From Streptomyces sp. SS1-1 (lineage in GTDB: Bacteria > Actinomycetota > Actinomycetes > Streptomycetales > Streptomycetaceae), in NCBI RefSeq assembly GCF_008973465.1, contig NZ_WBXN01000004.1, positions 5,434,501 through 5,498,500 on the forward strand: a stretch of 64,000 bases of DNA, written 5' to 3'. Shown here in pieces: positions 50,049-58,933 of this stretch (its first letter is position 1; each line of letters opens with the position of its first letter). A program made the translations under genes and the position numbers. The notes beneath the pieces are model-generated. The model made no database searches. It saw nothing but the letters and a program-made list of their open reading frames with translations, and was not told the origin of the DNA.

Positions 50049-51241
50049 TGGTCCAGACCGCCGCCTGGGACGCCCACCCGGAACCCCTCGCCGTCGCCTC
50101 CGCCCCCGTCCCCCAGTACGGCGGCGGATCCCTCGCCGACCTGCTGCCCACGCTGGCCGCGGGCATGGGCGTACCGGACATGACGGCCGTGATCACCGAG
50201 CTGTCCGCCGCCGACCGCAACTGCGTGTTCCTGATCGACGGCCTCGGCTGGGAGCAGCTGCGGGCCCACCCCGACGAGGCGCCGTTCATGACGTCGCTCC
50301 TCGCCGGCTCACGCGGCGGCAGCGGGCACCCCATCACCGCGGGCTTCCCGGCCACCACGGCGACCTCCCTCGCCTCCGTCGGCACCGGCCGGCCGCCCGG
50401 CGCGCACGGCCTGCCCGGCTACACCGTGCGCAACCCCGACACCGGCGAGCTGATGAACCAGCTCCGCTGGAACCCGTGGACCCCGCCGCACGTCTGGCAG
50501 CCGTACCCCACCGTCTTCGAGCTGGCGCACCGCGCGGGCGTGCACGCCGCGCAGGTCTCGTCCCCCACCTTCCAGAACACCCCGCTCACCAAGGTCGCCC
50601 TCAGCGGCGGCAGCTTCCTCGGGCGGCTGGCCGGAGAGGAGCGCGTCGACCTGGCCGCCGAGCAGCTCGCGGCGGGCGACCGCGCCCTCGTCTACACGTA
50701 CTACGCCGAGCTGGACGGCGCCGGACACCGCTACGGCGTCGACTCCGACACCTGGCGCGGGCAGCTGATGTACGTCGACCGGCTCGTCCAGCGCCTCGCC
50801 GAACAGCTCCCGCCGCGCACCGCGCTCTACGTCACCGCCGACCACGGCATGATCGACGTGCCCTTCGACGAGGAGCACCGCATCGACTTCGACGCGGACT
50901 GGGAGCTGCGCGCCGGGGTCGCCCTGCTGGGCGGCGAGGGCCGCGCCCGGCACGTCTACGCGGTTCCCGGTGCCGCGCAGGACGTCCTGACCTGCTGGCG
51001 CGAGGTGCTGGGCGAGCAGTTCTGGGTGGCGTCGCGGGACGAGGCGATCGAGGCGGGCTGGTTCGGCCCGCACATCGACGAGCGGGTCTACGGCCGCCTC
51101 GGCGACGTGATCGCGGCCGCGCGGGACGACGTCCTGATCATCGCGTCCGAACGGGAGCCGAAGGAGTCGGCGATGGTCGGCAACCACGGCTCGATGACCC
51201 CCGCCGAGCAACTGGTCCCGTTGCTCGAAGTACGCTCCTGA
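50048..51241 (+). CDS. Alkaline phosphatase superfamily protein (nucleotide pyrophosphatase/phosphodiesterase type)
   Basis: 397 aa. VFLIDGLGWEQL supplies the first metal-binding Asp, FPATTATSLASVGTG the nucleophilic Thr and metal site, YYAELDGAGHRYG and YVTADHGMIDVP the remaining Asp/His ligands. This is the pattern of bacterial NPP-like phosphodiesterases acting on nucleotides or phosphodiesters. There is no signal peptide, so it acts in the cytoplasm. Coupled to DUF5998; tdk follows 49 bp downstream. Confidence 0.88.
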   Translation: MVQTAAWDAHPEPLAVASAPVPQYGGGSLADLLPTLAAGMGVPDMTAVITELSAADRNCVFLIDGLGWEQLRAHPDEAPFMTSLLAGSRGGSGHPITAGFPATTATSLASVGTGRPPGAHGLPGYTVRNPDTGELMNQLRWNPWTPPHVWQPYPTVFELAHRAGVHAAQVSSPTFQNTPLTKVALSGGSFLGRLAGEERVDLAAEQLAAGDRALVYTYYAELDGAGHRYGVDSDTWRGQLMYVDRLVQRLAEQLPPRTALYVTADHGMIDVPFDEEHRIDFDADWELRAGVALLGGEGRARHVYAVPGAAQDVLTCWREVLGEQFWVASRDEAIEAGWFGPHIDERVYGRLGDVIAAARDDVLIIASEREPKESAMVGNHGSMTPAEQLVPLLEVRS

Positions 51242-51290
51242 CGCTCCTCGTACGCTCCGCTTCCCCTCACCGAAAGGCGCTCGACCCCCC

Positions 51291-51938
51291 ATGCCCGAGC
51301 TGGTGTTCTTCTCCGGAACCATGGACTGCGGGAAGTCGACGCTGGCTCTCCAGATCGAGCACAACCGTTCGGCGCGCGGCCTGGCCGGCATCATCTTCAC
51401 GCGCGACGACCGCGCGGGCGAGGGCAAGCTGTCCAGCCGGCTCGGCCTCGTCACCGACGCGGTGGAGGTCGAGGACGGCGCCGACCTGTACGCCTACGTG
51501 GTCGACCACCTCTCCCGGGGCGGTCGCGCGGACTACGTCATCGCCGACGAGGCGCAGTTCCTCGCCCCGGAACAGATCGACCAACTCGCCCGCGTCGTCG
51601 ACGACCTGAGCCTCGACGTCTTCGCCTTCGGCATCACCACCGACTTCCGCACCAAGCTCTTCCCCGGCTCCCAGCGCCTGGTGGAGCTGGCCGACCGCGT
51701 CGAGGTCCTCCAGGTCGAGGCCCTGTGCTGGTGCGGCGCCCGCGCCACCCACAACGCCCGCACGATAGGCGGCGAGATGGTCGTCGAGGGCGCCCAGGTC
51801 GTCATCGGCGACGTCGACCAGTCCGACACGATCGGCTACGAGGTCCTGTGCCGCCGCCACCACCGCCGCCGCATGACAGCGGCGACGGCGCGGGCGGCGG
51901 CGTTGTCACCGGACGTGTTGCCGGTCACGACCACCTGA
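51291..51938 (+). CDS. tdk: Thymidine kinase
   Basis: 215-aa type-II thymidine kinase for salvage of thymidine to dTMP. The P-loop GTMDCGKST is at residues 9–17, with DEAQF (Walker B) in the middle. The lasso/zinc region has CWCGARATHNAR and a later CRRHH in place of the typical second CxxC. AAAGG precedes the ATG. It probably belongs to the DUF5998–phosphodiesterase unit by position. Confidence 0.93.
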   Translation: MPELVFFSGTMDCGKSTLALQIEHNRSARGLAGIIFTRDDRAGEGKLSSRLGLVTDAVEVEDGADLYAYVVDHLSRGGRADYVIADEAQFLAPEQIDQLARVVDDLSLDVFAFGITTDFRTKLFPGSQRLVELADRVEVLQVEALCWCGARATHNARTIGGEMVVEGAQVVIGDVDQSDTIGYEVLCRRHHRRRMTAATARAAALSPDVLPVTTT

Positions 51939-51971
51939 CCGAGGGAACGCAGAACCTCTGAGGAGCGAGCT

Positions 51972-52451
51972 GTGGAACGTCGACATCTTCTGACCGCCCC
52001 GGCCGCTCTGGCCGCCGCACTGGCCCTCGTCTCCGGCTGCGCGTCCGGCGACGACGCGAGCGAGTCGCCCGGCCGTCCGGCCTCTTCGGCCTCCCCGGAC
52101 GGGGCGCGCCAGGCGGTGGCGGCGTACGTGGAAGCCCTGAACTCGCGCAGCGCCTCCCGGCTGATCGCCGTCGGGGGTGTGGAGGACGAGAAGTGGTCGA
52201 GGCAGGAGGCCGCGCGGATCCTCGCGGAGAGGGGCGGCCGAGGCTGGCGGATCGAGGACGTCCGGATCGAGCACGACATGGGACCGGACACCGGTTCGGC
52301 TCGGCTCAAGGCCATGGACAAGGCGGGGGAGGCCTGGCAGGACACCTTCACCGTGACCCGCGACAAGGGCGCCTGGCATCTCGTGGTCTTCACACATCAG
52401 CCGGGGGAGCCCGGCAAGGAGACCGCGGCCACCGGGAGACCTACCTCCTGA
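51972..52451 (+). CDS. Putative lipoprotein, unknown function
   Basis: 159 aa. The signal peptide ends in the lipobox LVSGC with Cys23, so the protein should be lipid-anchored outside the membrane. The mature part after a Ser/Asp-rich linker is a small NTF2-like/lumazine-binding-like domain (AVAAYVEALNSRSASRLIAV, WHLVVFTHQP); that fold assignment is inference. GTG at 51972 follows GAGGAGC. Its last 11 bp overlap the end of the convergent hydrolase gene. Confidence 0.72.
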   Translation: MERRHLLTAPAALAAALALVSGCASGDDASESPGRPASSASPDGARQAVAAYVEALNSRSASRLIAVGGVEDEKWSRQEAARILAERGGRGWRIEDVRIEHDMGPDTGSARLKAMDKAGEAWQDTFTVTRDKGAWHLVVFTHQPGEPGKETAATGRPTS

Positions 52452-53169
52452 GATCCAGCAGCAACTCGCTCAGCTCCTCCGGCATGGTGATCATGCAGTC
52501 GTGTCCAGTGGGAAGTTCCCGCACCCGGGACGGGGAGCCGTTCGGCTGGGTCGCGGGGACCGGGCGGCGGGTGATGCCCTCCGGGGCCGGGCCGACGCAG
52601 TGGATGTGGGTGCGGGGGACGGCTCGCACGGCCGGGTTGTCGAGGCGGGCCGGCTGCTGGAGGCAGAGCACGGGCTGGTCGGAGAGCGTGGCGCGCAGCC
52701 ACGCCACGTCCGCCGGGTCCGTGACGCCGAACAGGCCGAAGGGCGGCGGCAGTTCCGGCAACGGGGGGATGCGCCACGGGGTGTCCGACGAGGCGGCCAG
52801 GTCGATCAGCTGCTGCGTGATCGGCTGGACGTCGACGGCGGACTCCCCGTGTTCCGGGACCATCGCGTCCAGGTACACCAGGTGCGCGATGCGCTCCGGC
52901 ACCTCGTTGGCCGCCGAGGAGACGACCAGGCCGGCGTAACTGTGGCCGACCAGCACCACGTCGGTCAGGTCCTCGTCCTTGATCAGCCGTACGACGTCCT
53001 CGACGTGCGTCTCCAGGCCGACGTCGGGTGCGAGCAGGTGCGCCTTGTCGCCGTAGCCGGTGAGGGAGGGGTGCAGGACGCGGTGACCGGCCGCCTCCAG
53101 CAGCGGGGTCAGCCGGTTCCAGCACCGGCCGTCGTGCCAGGCGCCGTGGACAAGCAGGTAGGTCGACAC
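52441..53169 (-). CDS. Alpha/beta hydrolase (esterase, salicylate-esterase-like)
   Basis: 242 aa. YLLVHGAWHDGRCWNRL gives the oxyanion HG motif, LVGHSYAGLV the nucleophile Ser and RELPTGHDCMITMPEELSEL the catalytic His; this profile resembles plant-type methylesterase/hydroxynitrile-lyase-like hydrolases. GTG at 53169 follows AAAGG; the frame extends far upstream but without homology. It diverges from an HxlR regulator, which probably controls it. Confidence 0.88.
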   Translation of the reverse strand: MSTYLLVHGAWHDGRCWNRLTPLLEAAGHRVLHPSLTGYGDKAHLLAPDVGLETHVEDVVRLIKDEDLTDVVLVGHSYAGLVVSSAANEVPERIAHLVYLDAMVPEHGESAVDVQPITQQLIDLAASSDTPWRIPPLPELPPPFGLFGVTDPADVAWLRATLSDQPVLCLQQPARLDNPAVRAVPRTHIHCVGPAPEGITRRPVPATQPNGSPSRVRELPTGHDCMITMPEELSELLLDLRR

Positions 53170-53206
53170 AGGGGAGCCTTTCGGGAAGGGAGAACGCAGG
53201 GGGGGA

Positions 53207-53245
53207 GCGGTTCCCTTTCGTGCCTCGGTACGCTTCGGGAACCGC
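53207..53245. promoter_or_regulatory. Long-spaced inverted repeat in the HxlR/hydrolase divergon
   Basis: GCGGTTCCC (53207–53215) and its exact complement GGGAACCGC (53237–53245) are 21 bp apart. The centres are 30 bp apart, about three helical turns, which suits one dimer or two adjacent dimers of HxlR. Confidence 0.55.
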
Positions 53246-53320
53246 CCTTTCATCGTGGTGCACGCCCCCGACCATGGGCAATAAGGCACATTTCGGTGAC
53301 CCGGTTCTCTGGAGGTAACC

Positions 53321-53719
53321 ATGCGCGCGGAAGACCCCTGCCGCACCCGTGAGGTGCTCGGCATCGTCGGCGACAAGTGGTCCCTGCTGGTCGTCCGCAA
53401 TCTCAGCCAGGGGCCGCGCCGCTTCACCGAGCTCAAACGCGCCACCACCGGCATCAGCCAGCGCATGCTCACCGTCACCCTGCGCAGCCTGGAACGCGAC
53501 GGCATCCTCACCCGCACGGTCCACAACGTCATGCCCCCGCACGTCAGTTACGAGCTCACCCCCATGGGAGCCACCCTGCGCGAGGCCACCGCACCCCTGC
53601 TGGAGTGGAGCATCCGCTACCTGGACGACATCGAGGCCGCCCGCGCCACGTACGACAGCCGTGACGAGGCGCCTTCGGCCCGGGCGACGAGTTCGACGTC
53701 GTCCGAGACCGACTCCTAG
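53321..53719 (+). CDS. HxlR family transcriptional regulator
   Basis: 132-aa winged helix protein. GDKWSLLVVRNLSQGPRRFT and LKRATTGISQRMLTVTLRSL are the HxlR signature, then a Ser/Thr-rich tail after residue 115. An N-terminal CRTRE cysteine, often the redox or ligand-sensing residue in this family, is present (Cys7). The RBS GGAGGTAACC is near-perfect. It diverges from the hydrolase and probably represses it and itself. It ends 4 bp into the end of the convergent monooxygenase gene. Confidence 0.9.
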   Translation: MRAEDPCRTREVLGIVGDKWSLLVVRNLSQGPRRFTELKRATTGISQRMLTVTLRSLERDGILTRTVHNVMPPHVSYELTPMGATLREATAPLLEWSIRYLDDIEAARATYDSRDEAPSARATSSTSSETDS

Positions 53720-55839
53720 CCCCCGTGCCGGCGGCGCAGTCCCTCAGCCAGGGGGGCCTTCGCGAAGGCGCCCGTCGCCACGCGGGTCGCGATCGTGCGG
53801 CGGACGATGCGGTCGGTCAGGGCGGGGGCGTGACGGGCCAGGGCCATCTCCGCCCGGCCGCGCCGTGTCGTCGCCACGTCGCGCGGGGCCCGGCGGGCCG
53901 TGACCGACGAGACCACCGCGGCCACCACGCCCTCCAGCGGCTCCGGACGCGACACCCCGTCCAGGGAGAGGCCCGCCTCCCGCGTGCTGTCGTGGATCGG
54001 GCTGCGCACCATGCTCGGGTACACCGTCGTCACCCCGACGTGCGTGCCGACCTCCAGGCGCAGTGTGTCCGCGTAGGCGGCCAGGGCCCGCTTCGAGACG
54101 CCGTACGCGGCGGCCAGGGGCAGCGGCAGCACCGCCATGCGCGAGGCGATGAACACCACCCGGCCGCGCGCCCGTTCGAGATGGGGGAGGGCCGCCGCCG
54201 TCACGTCCCAGGCACCCAGCAGGTTCAGGTTCAGCTGTGCGTGCACCTCCTCGGACGGCCGCAGCTCGGCCGGTGCCGGTCCGCCCCGACCCGCGTTGTT
54301 CACCAGGACGTCCAGGCCTCCGCCGAGGAGTCGCACGGCCTCCTCGACGCCCTTGGTCACCGACTCGGGGTCGGTCAGGTCGCAGCCCACGACGGGCACC
54401 GGCGCCGACGCGTCGCCGTGCAGGTCCAATCCGACGACCTGGGCGCCGAGTTCGGTGAAGCGTTCCCCGAGGGCCCGCCCGAAGGTGCCCGCCGCGCCCG
54501 TGACGATCACGCGTCGGCCCGCCAGCGGGGTCGCCCTCCGCACGCCTTCCAGGTCCCGCGCCACCTCGCGCAGATACCGGTCCACGTCGATCCGCATGTG
54601 CGGGCGCTTGTCGCCCCAGCGTTCCCGCGCCGACTGCAGCTCACCGCCGACCGACGCCAGCATCCGGTCCCGCGACGGCCGGGGCAGCCGTCCGGTCAGA
54701 TGGGCGGCGAGCAGCCGGCTCTGCGCCTCCACCACCGGGAGCGCCGAACCCGTCGACTGCATCAGGCCCACGAAGGACAGGGCGTCGTCGTCCAGTGAGA
54801 ACACATGGCGGTAGAGCGGAAGGCGGGCCGGGTCCGGGACCAGCGCCGGGTCCAGGAACGGCACCGTGGCCCGGTACCCGGTGCACCACAGCACATGGTC
54901 CACCTCGTCCTCGCGCCCGTCCGTGAAACGCACCCGGCGCCCCTCGAAACGCTCGATGCCCGCCCGCACGCCGATCTTCCCGGCCCGCACCAGCGCGGGG
55001 ACGGTGTCGCTCAGCGTCGGATGGTCCTGGAGCACGCCCTCGGGCGACGGCGGCAGCGCCGGGCCCTCCTCGCCCCGGGCGGCGAGTCGCAGCATCGTCT
55101 GGGACATCCGCTGGCGCAGCCGCCACGGCAGGACGGCCGCGAGCGCGCCGTTCCACTGGTCGGTCGGGCGGCCGAACAGCCGCTTCGGCAGCACCCACAC
55201 ACCGCGCCGAGCCGAGATCAGCACCTCGTCCGCCTGCCCCGCCAGCTCCGTCGCGATGTCCATCGCGGAGTTGCCCGTGCCCACGACCAGCACCCGCCGG
55301 CCCGCGAACTCGGACGGCTCGCGGTAGGTGTGCGCGTGCGAGGTGGTGCCCTCGAAGGTGCCGGGGTAGGGCGGCTCGGGCAGGCGTGGGGTGTGGTTGT
55401 GCCCGTTGGCGACCACCAGATGCGCGACCGTCTCCTCGTACGCGCCCTCGGGGCCGGTCAGTTCGAGCAGCCAGCCGTCCCCGGTGCGGTGGGCGGCGAC
55501 CAGTTCCGTGCCCGTGCGGAAGCGTCCCGTCACCCCGAAGTGGTCCGCGTACTCCTGCACGTAGGCGAGGAGTTGACCCCGTGAGGGGTAGTCCGGCCAG
55601 TCGGCGGGCATCGGGTGGTCGCCGAACTCGGTGCGGGGCTTCGACGTGTTGAGGCGCAGCCCCTCGTACGCGGCCGTGTCCGGCGTCAGCCGCCACAGTC
55701 CGCCCAGCTCGCCGGCGCGTTCCACGCCGAACACCTCGACGCCCGCCTGCAGCAGCGCCTTCACGGCCGCGATGCCCGCGATCCCGCCGCCGACGACGGC
55801 CACCCGTCCCGGTTCCGTCGTGCCCCGCCCTGCGCCCAT
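53716..55839 (-). CDS. Flavin-containing monooxygenase fused to a short-chain dehydrogenase
   Basis: 707 aa. Residues ~1–430 are an FAD monooxygenase: FAD site VVGGGIAGIAA, the FMO/BVMO-type FEGTTSHAHTYREP and NADPH site VVGTGNSAMDIA. Residues ~440–690 are a classical SDR: VTGAAGTFGRALG, VNNAGRGG, catalytic Ser (FIASRMA) and YGVSK. Two redox activities on one chain suggest oxidation followed by reduction of the same substrate, perhaps a ketone or lipid. The substrate is unknown. It shares a strand with the TetR gene 56 bp upstream, so that regulator may control it. Confidence 0.88.
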   Translation of the reverse strand: MGAGRGTTEPGRVAVVGGGIAGIAAVKALLQAGVEVFGVERAGELGGLWRLTPDTAAYEGLRLNTSKPRTEFGDHPMPADWPDYPSRGQLLAYVQEYADHFGVTGRFRTGTELVAAHRTGDGWLLELTGPEGAYEETVAHLVVANGHNHTPRLPEPPYPGTFEGTTSHAHTYREPSEFAGRRVLVVGTGNSAMDIATELAGQADEVLISARRGVWVLPKRLFGRPTDQWNGALAAVLPWRLRQRMSQTMLRLAARGEEGPALPPSPEGVLQDHPTLSDTVPALVRAGKIGVRAGIERFEGRRVRFTDGREDEVDHVLWCTGYRATVPFLDPALVPDPARLPLYRHVFSLDDDALSFVGLMQSTGSALPVVEAQSRLLAAHLTGRLPRPSRDRMLASVGGELQSARERWGDKRPHMRIDVDRYLREVARDLEGVRRATPLAGRRVIVTGAAGTFGRALGERFTELGAQVVGLDLHGDASAPVPVVGCDLTDPESVTKGVEEAVRLLGGGLDVLVNNAGRGGPAPAELRPSEEVHAQLNLNLLGAWDVTAAALPHLERARGRVVFIASRMAVLPLPLAAAYGVSKRALAAYADTLRLEVGTHVGVTTVYPSMVRSPIHDSTREAGLSLDGVSRPEPLEGVVAAVVSSVTARRAPRDVATTRRGRAEMALARHAPALTDRIVRRTIATRVATGAFAKAPLAEGLRRRHGG

Positions 55840-55895
55840 CGCGTCCGCGCCCTTCCCCGAGCCGTCCAGCCGCCCCGCGCGGCTGTCCCGTGGAG

Positions 55896-56648
55896 TTATT
55901 CCAACGTGCGATGGATTATTACGTCACTTCCCTCGCGGGCACCAGACCCCGTCCCGGCCTCCGCCCGCCCCGGGCCGTACAGGGCGTCGAGGAAGCGGCG
56001 GACCCACAGGCGGAACTCGTAGCGCTCCCGCTCCCGTTCGGCGGGGGAGGCGGCGGCCAGCGCGGTGACATGCCCGTGCGCCGCCCACACCAGGCTGCGC
56101 ACCGTCACATGCGGGGTCGTCTCGCGCACCGTCCCCGCCTGCGCGGCCTCCAGCAGCGCCCGCTCCACCTCGCCGTACAACGGCAGCGCGTACGCCCGGT
56201 CCAGGCCGGCGCCGCGCGTCGGGTCGAGCCACCGGCGCAGCCACAGGAACGTGGTGTGCGGATGCTCCTCCAGGAAGTCCACGAAACCCTCCGCGAGCGC
56301 GCGGAGCGCCGTGGCGAGAGGCTCGCCGCCGGTCGCCGCCGCCCGCTCCAGATCGGCCACCAGCGGGGCCAGCGCCGCTCGCTCCGCCGCGTGCACCCGC
56401 TCGAAACAGGCGTCGTACAGCGCCTCCTTGGCCGGGAAGTGGTGGTGCAGGCTCGACACGTCGATGCCGACGCGTGCCGCGATGTCGCGCAGCGAGGTCC
56501 CCTCCGGGCCGCGCGCGGCGAACAGTTCCGTCGCCTCCCGCAGGATCACCTCGCGGGTGGAGGGACCGTCGCGCTCCGCGCGGCGGGGCCGGCCGGGTCC
56601 GCGCCGGGCGGGCCGCTGATCGGGGGGTGTCTCGCTGCTCTTCCTCAT
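55896..56648 (-). CDS. TetR family regulator
   Basis: 250 aa. The helix-turn-helix (residues ~30–75) reads REVILREATELFAARGPEGT, SLRDIAARVGIDVSSLHHHF, PAKEALYDACF. The C-terminal domain is helical. It starts at ATG 56648 (MRKSSETPP) because extension further upstream runs into the promoter of the divergent MFS gene. It may regulate the MFS gene, the downstream monooxygenase–SDR fusion, or both. Confidence 0.9.
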   Translation of the reverse strand: MRKSSETPPDQRPARRGPGRPRRAERDGPSTREVILREATELFAARGPEGTSLRDIAARVGIDVSSLHHHFPAKEALYDACFERVHAAERAALAPLVADLERAAATGGEPLATALRALAEGFVDFLEEHPHTTFLWLRRWLDPTRGAGLDRAYALPLYGEVERALLEAAQAGTVRETTPHVTVRSLVWAAHGHVTALAAASPAERERERYEFRLWVRRFLDALYGPGRAEAGTGSGAREGSDVIIHRTLE

Positions 56649-56656
56649 CCGGCACA

Positions 56657-56677
56657 GTCTGGCTAGGATCCGCAGAC
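56657..56677. promoter_or_regulatory. Short inverted repeat between TetR and MFS genes
   Basis: GTCTG (56657–56661) and CAGAC (56673–56677) flank GCTAGGATCCG, centred in the 55-bp divergent spacer. A weak operator candidate. Confidence 0.3.
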
Positions 56678-56703
56678 CTCGCAATCCAACACCTGAGGGA
56701 TTC

Positions 56704-58125
56704 ATGAACGCCGCCACAGGATCCGAAGCCCCTCTCCCCGACGACCGCCCCCGCGCCGCACACACGGACCCGGCGACGGACGCCGGGGACGGCGCGGACG
56801 TGCCCCGCCCCGCCCTCGTGCGCTACGCGCTCGGCTCGGCCGGCATGGGCGTCTACGTCACCGTCCCCGGCCTACTGCTCCTGTACTTCCTCACCGACAC
56901 CCTCGGGGTCACCCCCTGGCTGGCCGGTCTGGCGCTGCTCGTCCCGAAGGCCGTGGACATCGTCCTGCACCCGTTCGTCGGCTCCCTCTCCGACCGGGAA
57001 CGCGCCCGCCGGGGGACCCGACTGCGGCTGCTGACGGCGGGCTGCGCCCTCGCGCCCGCGTTCGTCGCCCTGTTCACCGTCCCCGGTCCCGTGGCCGACC
57101 GCCCCTGGGCCGCGGCCCTGTGGGTCGCCGCCTGGTTCGTCGTCGCCAACGCCCTGTTCGCCGCGTACCAGGTGCCCTACCTCGCCACCCCCACCGACAT
57201 GGCGGTCGGCTACCACGGCCGGACCCGGGTGCTGTCCTTCCGGATGGTGGTCCTCACCGTCGGCATCCTCGTCGGCGGCGCGCTCGCCCCGCTGCTCGCG
57301 GGGGAGGGCGACTCGGTCGGCCGGTACGTGGCCATGGCCCTGGTCCTCGGCGTCTTCACCGTCGTCTTCCAGTACGTCGGCATCGGCGGCGTCCGCGACC
57401 TGCTGCCCGCGCCGGGCCCGGCGAAGGAGGCGGGGGACCGGCACGGCCCCGCCCTCGCCCAGGTCCGGGACGTCCTGCGCGGCAACCGCCCCTTCCGCGT
57501 CCTGGTCTCCTGCTACCTCCTGGTGTCCACCACGACCCACCTCGTCCTCGCCGGACTGCCGTACTACGCCCGCCACGAGCTGGGCCGCCCCGGCTTCACC
57601 ACCGTCCTCATGGCCGCGTTCGTCGCCCCCGCCCTGCTCACCACGCCCCTGTGGTTCCGGCTCTCCCGGAGCTGGGGCAAGCAGCGCTGTCTGCTGCTGT
57701 GCCAGGGCTTCTTCGTCGCCGGGGCGCTCGGTCTCGCGGTGGGGAAGGCGGCCGGTCCCGTCGTCCCCGTCCTGTGCACCCTGGTGCTCGGGGTGTGCTT
57801 CGCGGGCCTCCAGCTCTTCCCGTTCTCGATGGTCCCGGACACCGTCCGCGCGGTCGGCGGCGAGTCCGAACGGACCGGCGCCTACACGGGAGTGTGGACG
57901 GCGACGGAGGCGACGGGCGCCGCGGCCGGCCCGTACCTCTACTCGGCCGCTCTCGCCGTCGGCGGCTACGCGGCGGCGCGGGCCGGCGAGGAGGTCACCC
58001 AGTCCGGCGGCGCGCACACGGCCATCCTGCTCGGCTTCACGCTCCTGCCCGCGCTCCTCATGACGGCGGCCCTCGCGGTGCAGTCCCGCTACCGGCTCGA
58101 CGCCCGCTTCACGGCGCTCCGTTGA
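56704..58125 (+). CDS. MFS transporter, MelB/GPH-like
   Basis: 473 aa with 12 hydrophobic segments. Motif A appears as FVGSLSDRERARRGTRLRLL, and the PYLATPTDMA segment plus RTRVLSFRM after TM5 are typical of the glycoside-pentoside-hexuronide (MelB-like) group, whose members carry sugars or other solutes with H+/Na+. GAGGG precedes the ATG. The hydrophilic first 35 residues are unusual. It ends overlapping the VOC gene by 17 bp. Confidence 0.87.
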   Translation: MNAATGSEAPLPDDRPRAAHTDPATDAGDGADVPRPALVRYALGSAGMGVYVTVPGLLLLYFLTDTLGVTPWLAGLALLVPKAVDIVLHPFVGSLSDRERARRGTRLRLLTAGCALAPAFVALFTVPGPVADRPWAAALWVAAWFVVANALFAAYQVPYLATPTDMAVGYHGRTRVLSFRMVVLTVGILVGGALAPLLAGEGDSVGRYVAMALVLGVFTVVFQYVGIGGVRDLLPAPGPAKEAGDRHGPALAQVRDVLRGNRPFRVLVSCYLLVSTTTHLVLAGLPYYARHELGRPGFTTVLMAAFVAPALLTTPLWFRLSRSWGKQRCLLLCQGFFVAGALGLAVGKAAGPVVPVLCTLVLGVCFAGLQLFPFSMVPDTVRAVGGESERTGAYTGVWTATEATGAAAGPYLYSAALAVGGYAAARAGEEVTQSGGAHTAILLGFTLLPALLMTAALAVQSRYRLDARFTALR

Positions 58126-58933
58126 GGGTGCGCCCGTCGCGGGGCCCGGCCTGCACCAGCGCGAACCGCGCCCCCTCCGGGTCGGCCACCGTCGCGACCC
58201 GCCCGTGCCCGGTGTCATGGGACGGGATCAGCGACCGCCCCCCGAGTGCGACGACCCGGTCCACCGCCGCGTCGGTGTCCGGCACGGTGAAGTACGTCAG
58301 CCAGTGGGGGCCCCGGTCCCGGGGGAGCGCGGTGCCGAGGCCGTGGACGTCCGCGACGGGACGGCCGTCGACGCGCAGGGTGACGTGGTCGGCTCCGGTC
58401 ATCTCCTCCTCGTAACCGAACACCGTGGCGTAGAACTTGGCGATGTTCTCGGCCTCGTAGGTCCACAGTTCGTTCCAGGCGGGGGCGCCGGGTACGCCGG
58501 AGACGGCCGTGCCGAGGTGGGCGGCGGCCTGCCAGATGCCGAAGACGGCGCCGGCGGGGTCGGAGCAAATCGCCATACGGCCGGCCTCACCGGCGTCCAG
58601 CGGCCCCACCCCGACCGTGCCGCCGCACAGCCGTACCGTCTCGGCGGTCGCGTCGACGTCCCGCGAGGCGAGGTACGGCGTCCAGGCGACGGGGAGATGG
58701 AGATCGGGCGGCAGTTGGCCGATTCCGGCCACCTCACGTCCGTCGAGCAGCGCGCGCGCATAGGGCCCGAGTTGCCGGGGGCCGGGCTGGAACTCCCAGC
58801 CGAACAAGGCTCCGTAGAACTCCTGGGTGGCGTCCGGTGCGTGCACCATCAGGCTCACCCAGCAGGGTGTGCCGGGCGCGTGCCGGGCGTGTGTCGCGCC
58901 GTGCGGGCCGGTCGACCCCCGTGCCTCGGTCAT
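58109..58933 (-). CDS. VOC family protein, two-domain (glyoxalase/bleomycin-resistance-like)
   Basis: 274 aa holding two VOC modules (about 15–135 and 150–265). The repeated pattern is ATQEFYGALFGWEFQ…YLASRDVDATAETV and NIAKFYATVFGYEEE…YFTVPDTDAAVDRV. Such proteins are often metal-dependent lyases, dioxygenases or antibiotic-binding proteins; in Streptomyces similar two-domain ones are usually uncharacterised. ATG at 58933 follows GAGGAGAGAG. Its 3' end overlaps the convergent MFS gene. Confidence 0.87.
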   Translation of the reverse strand: MTEARGSTGPHGATHARHAPGTPCWVSLMVHAPDATQEFYGALFGWEFQPGPRQLGPYARALLDGREVAGIGQLPPDLHLPVAWTPYLASRDVDATAETVRLCGGTVGVGPLDAGEAGRMAICSDPAGAVFGIWQAAAHLGTAVSGVPGAPAWNELWTYEAENIAKFYATVFGYEEEMTGADHVTLRVDGRPVADVHGLGTALPRDRGPHWLTYFTVPDTDAAVDRVVALGGRSLIPSHDTGHGRVATVADPEGARFALVQAGPRDGRTLNGAP

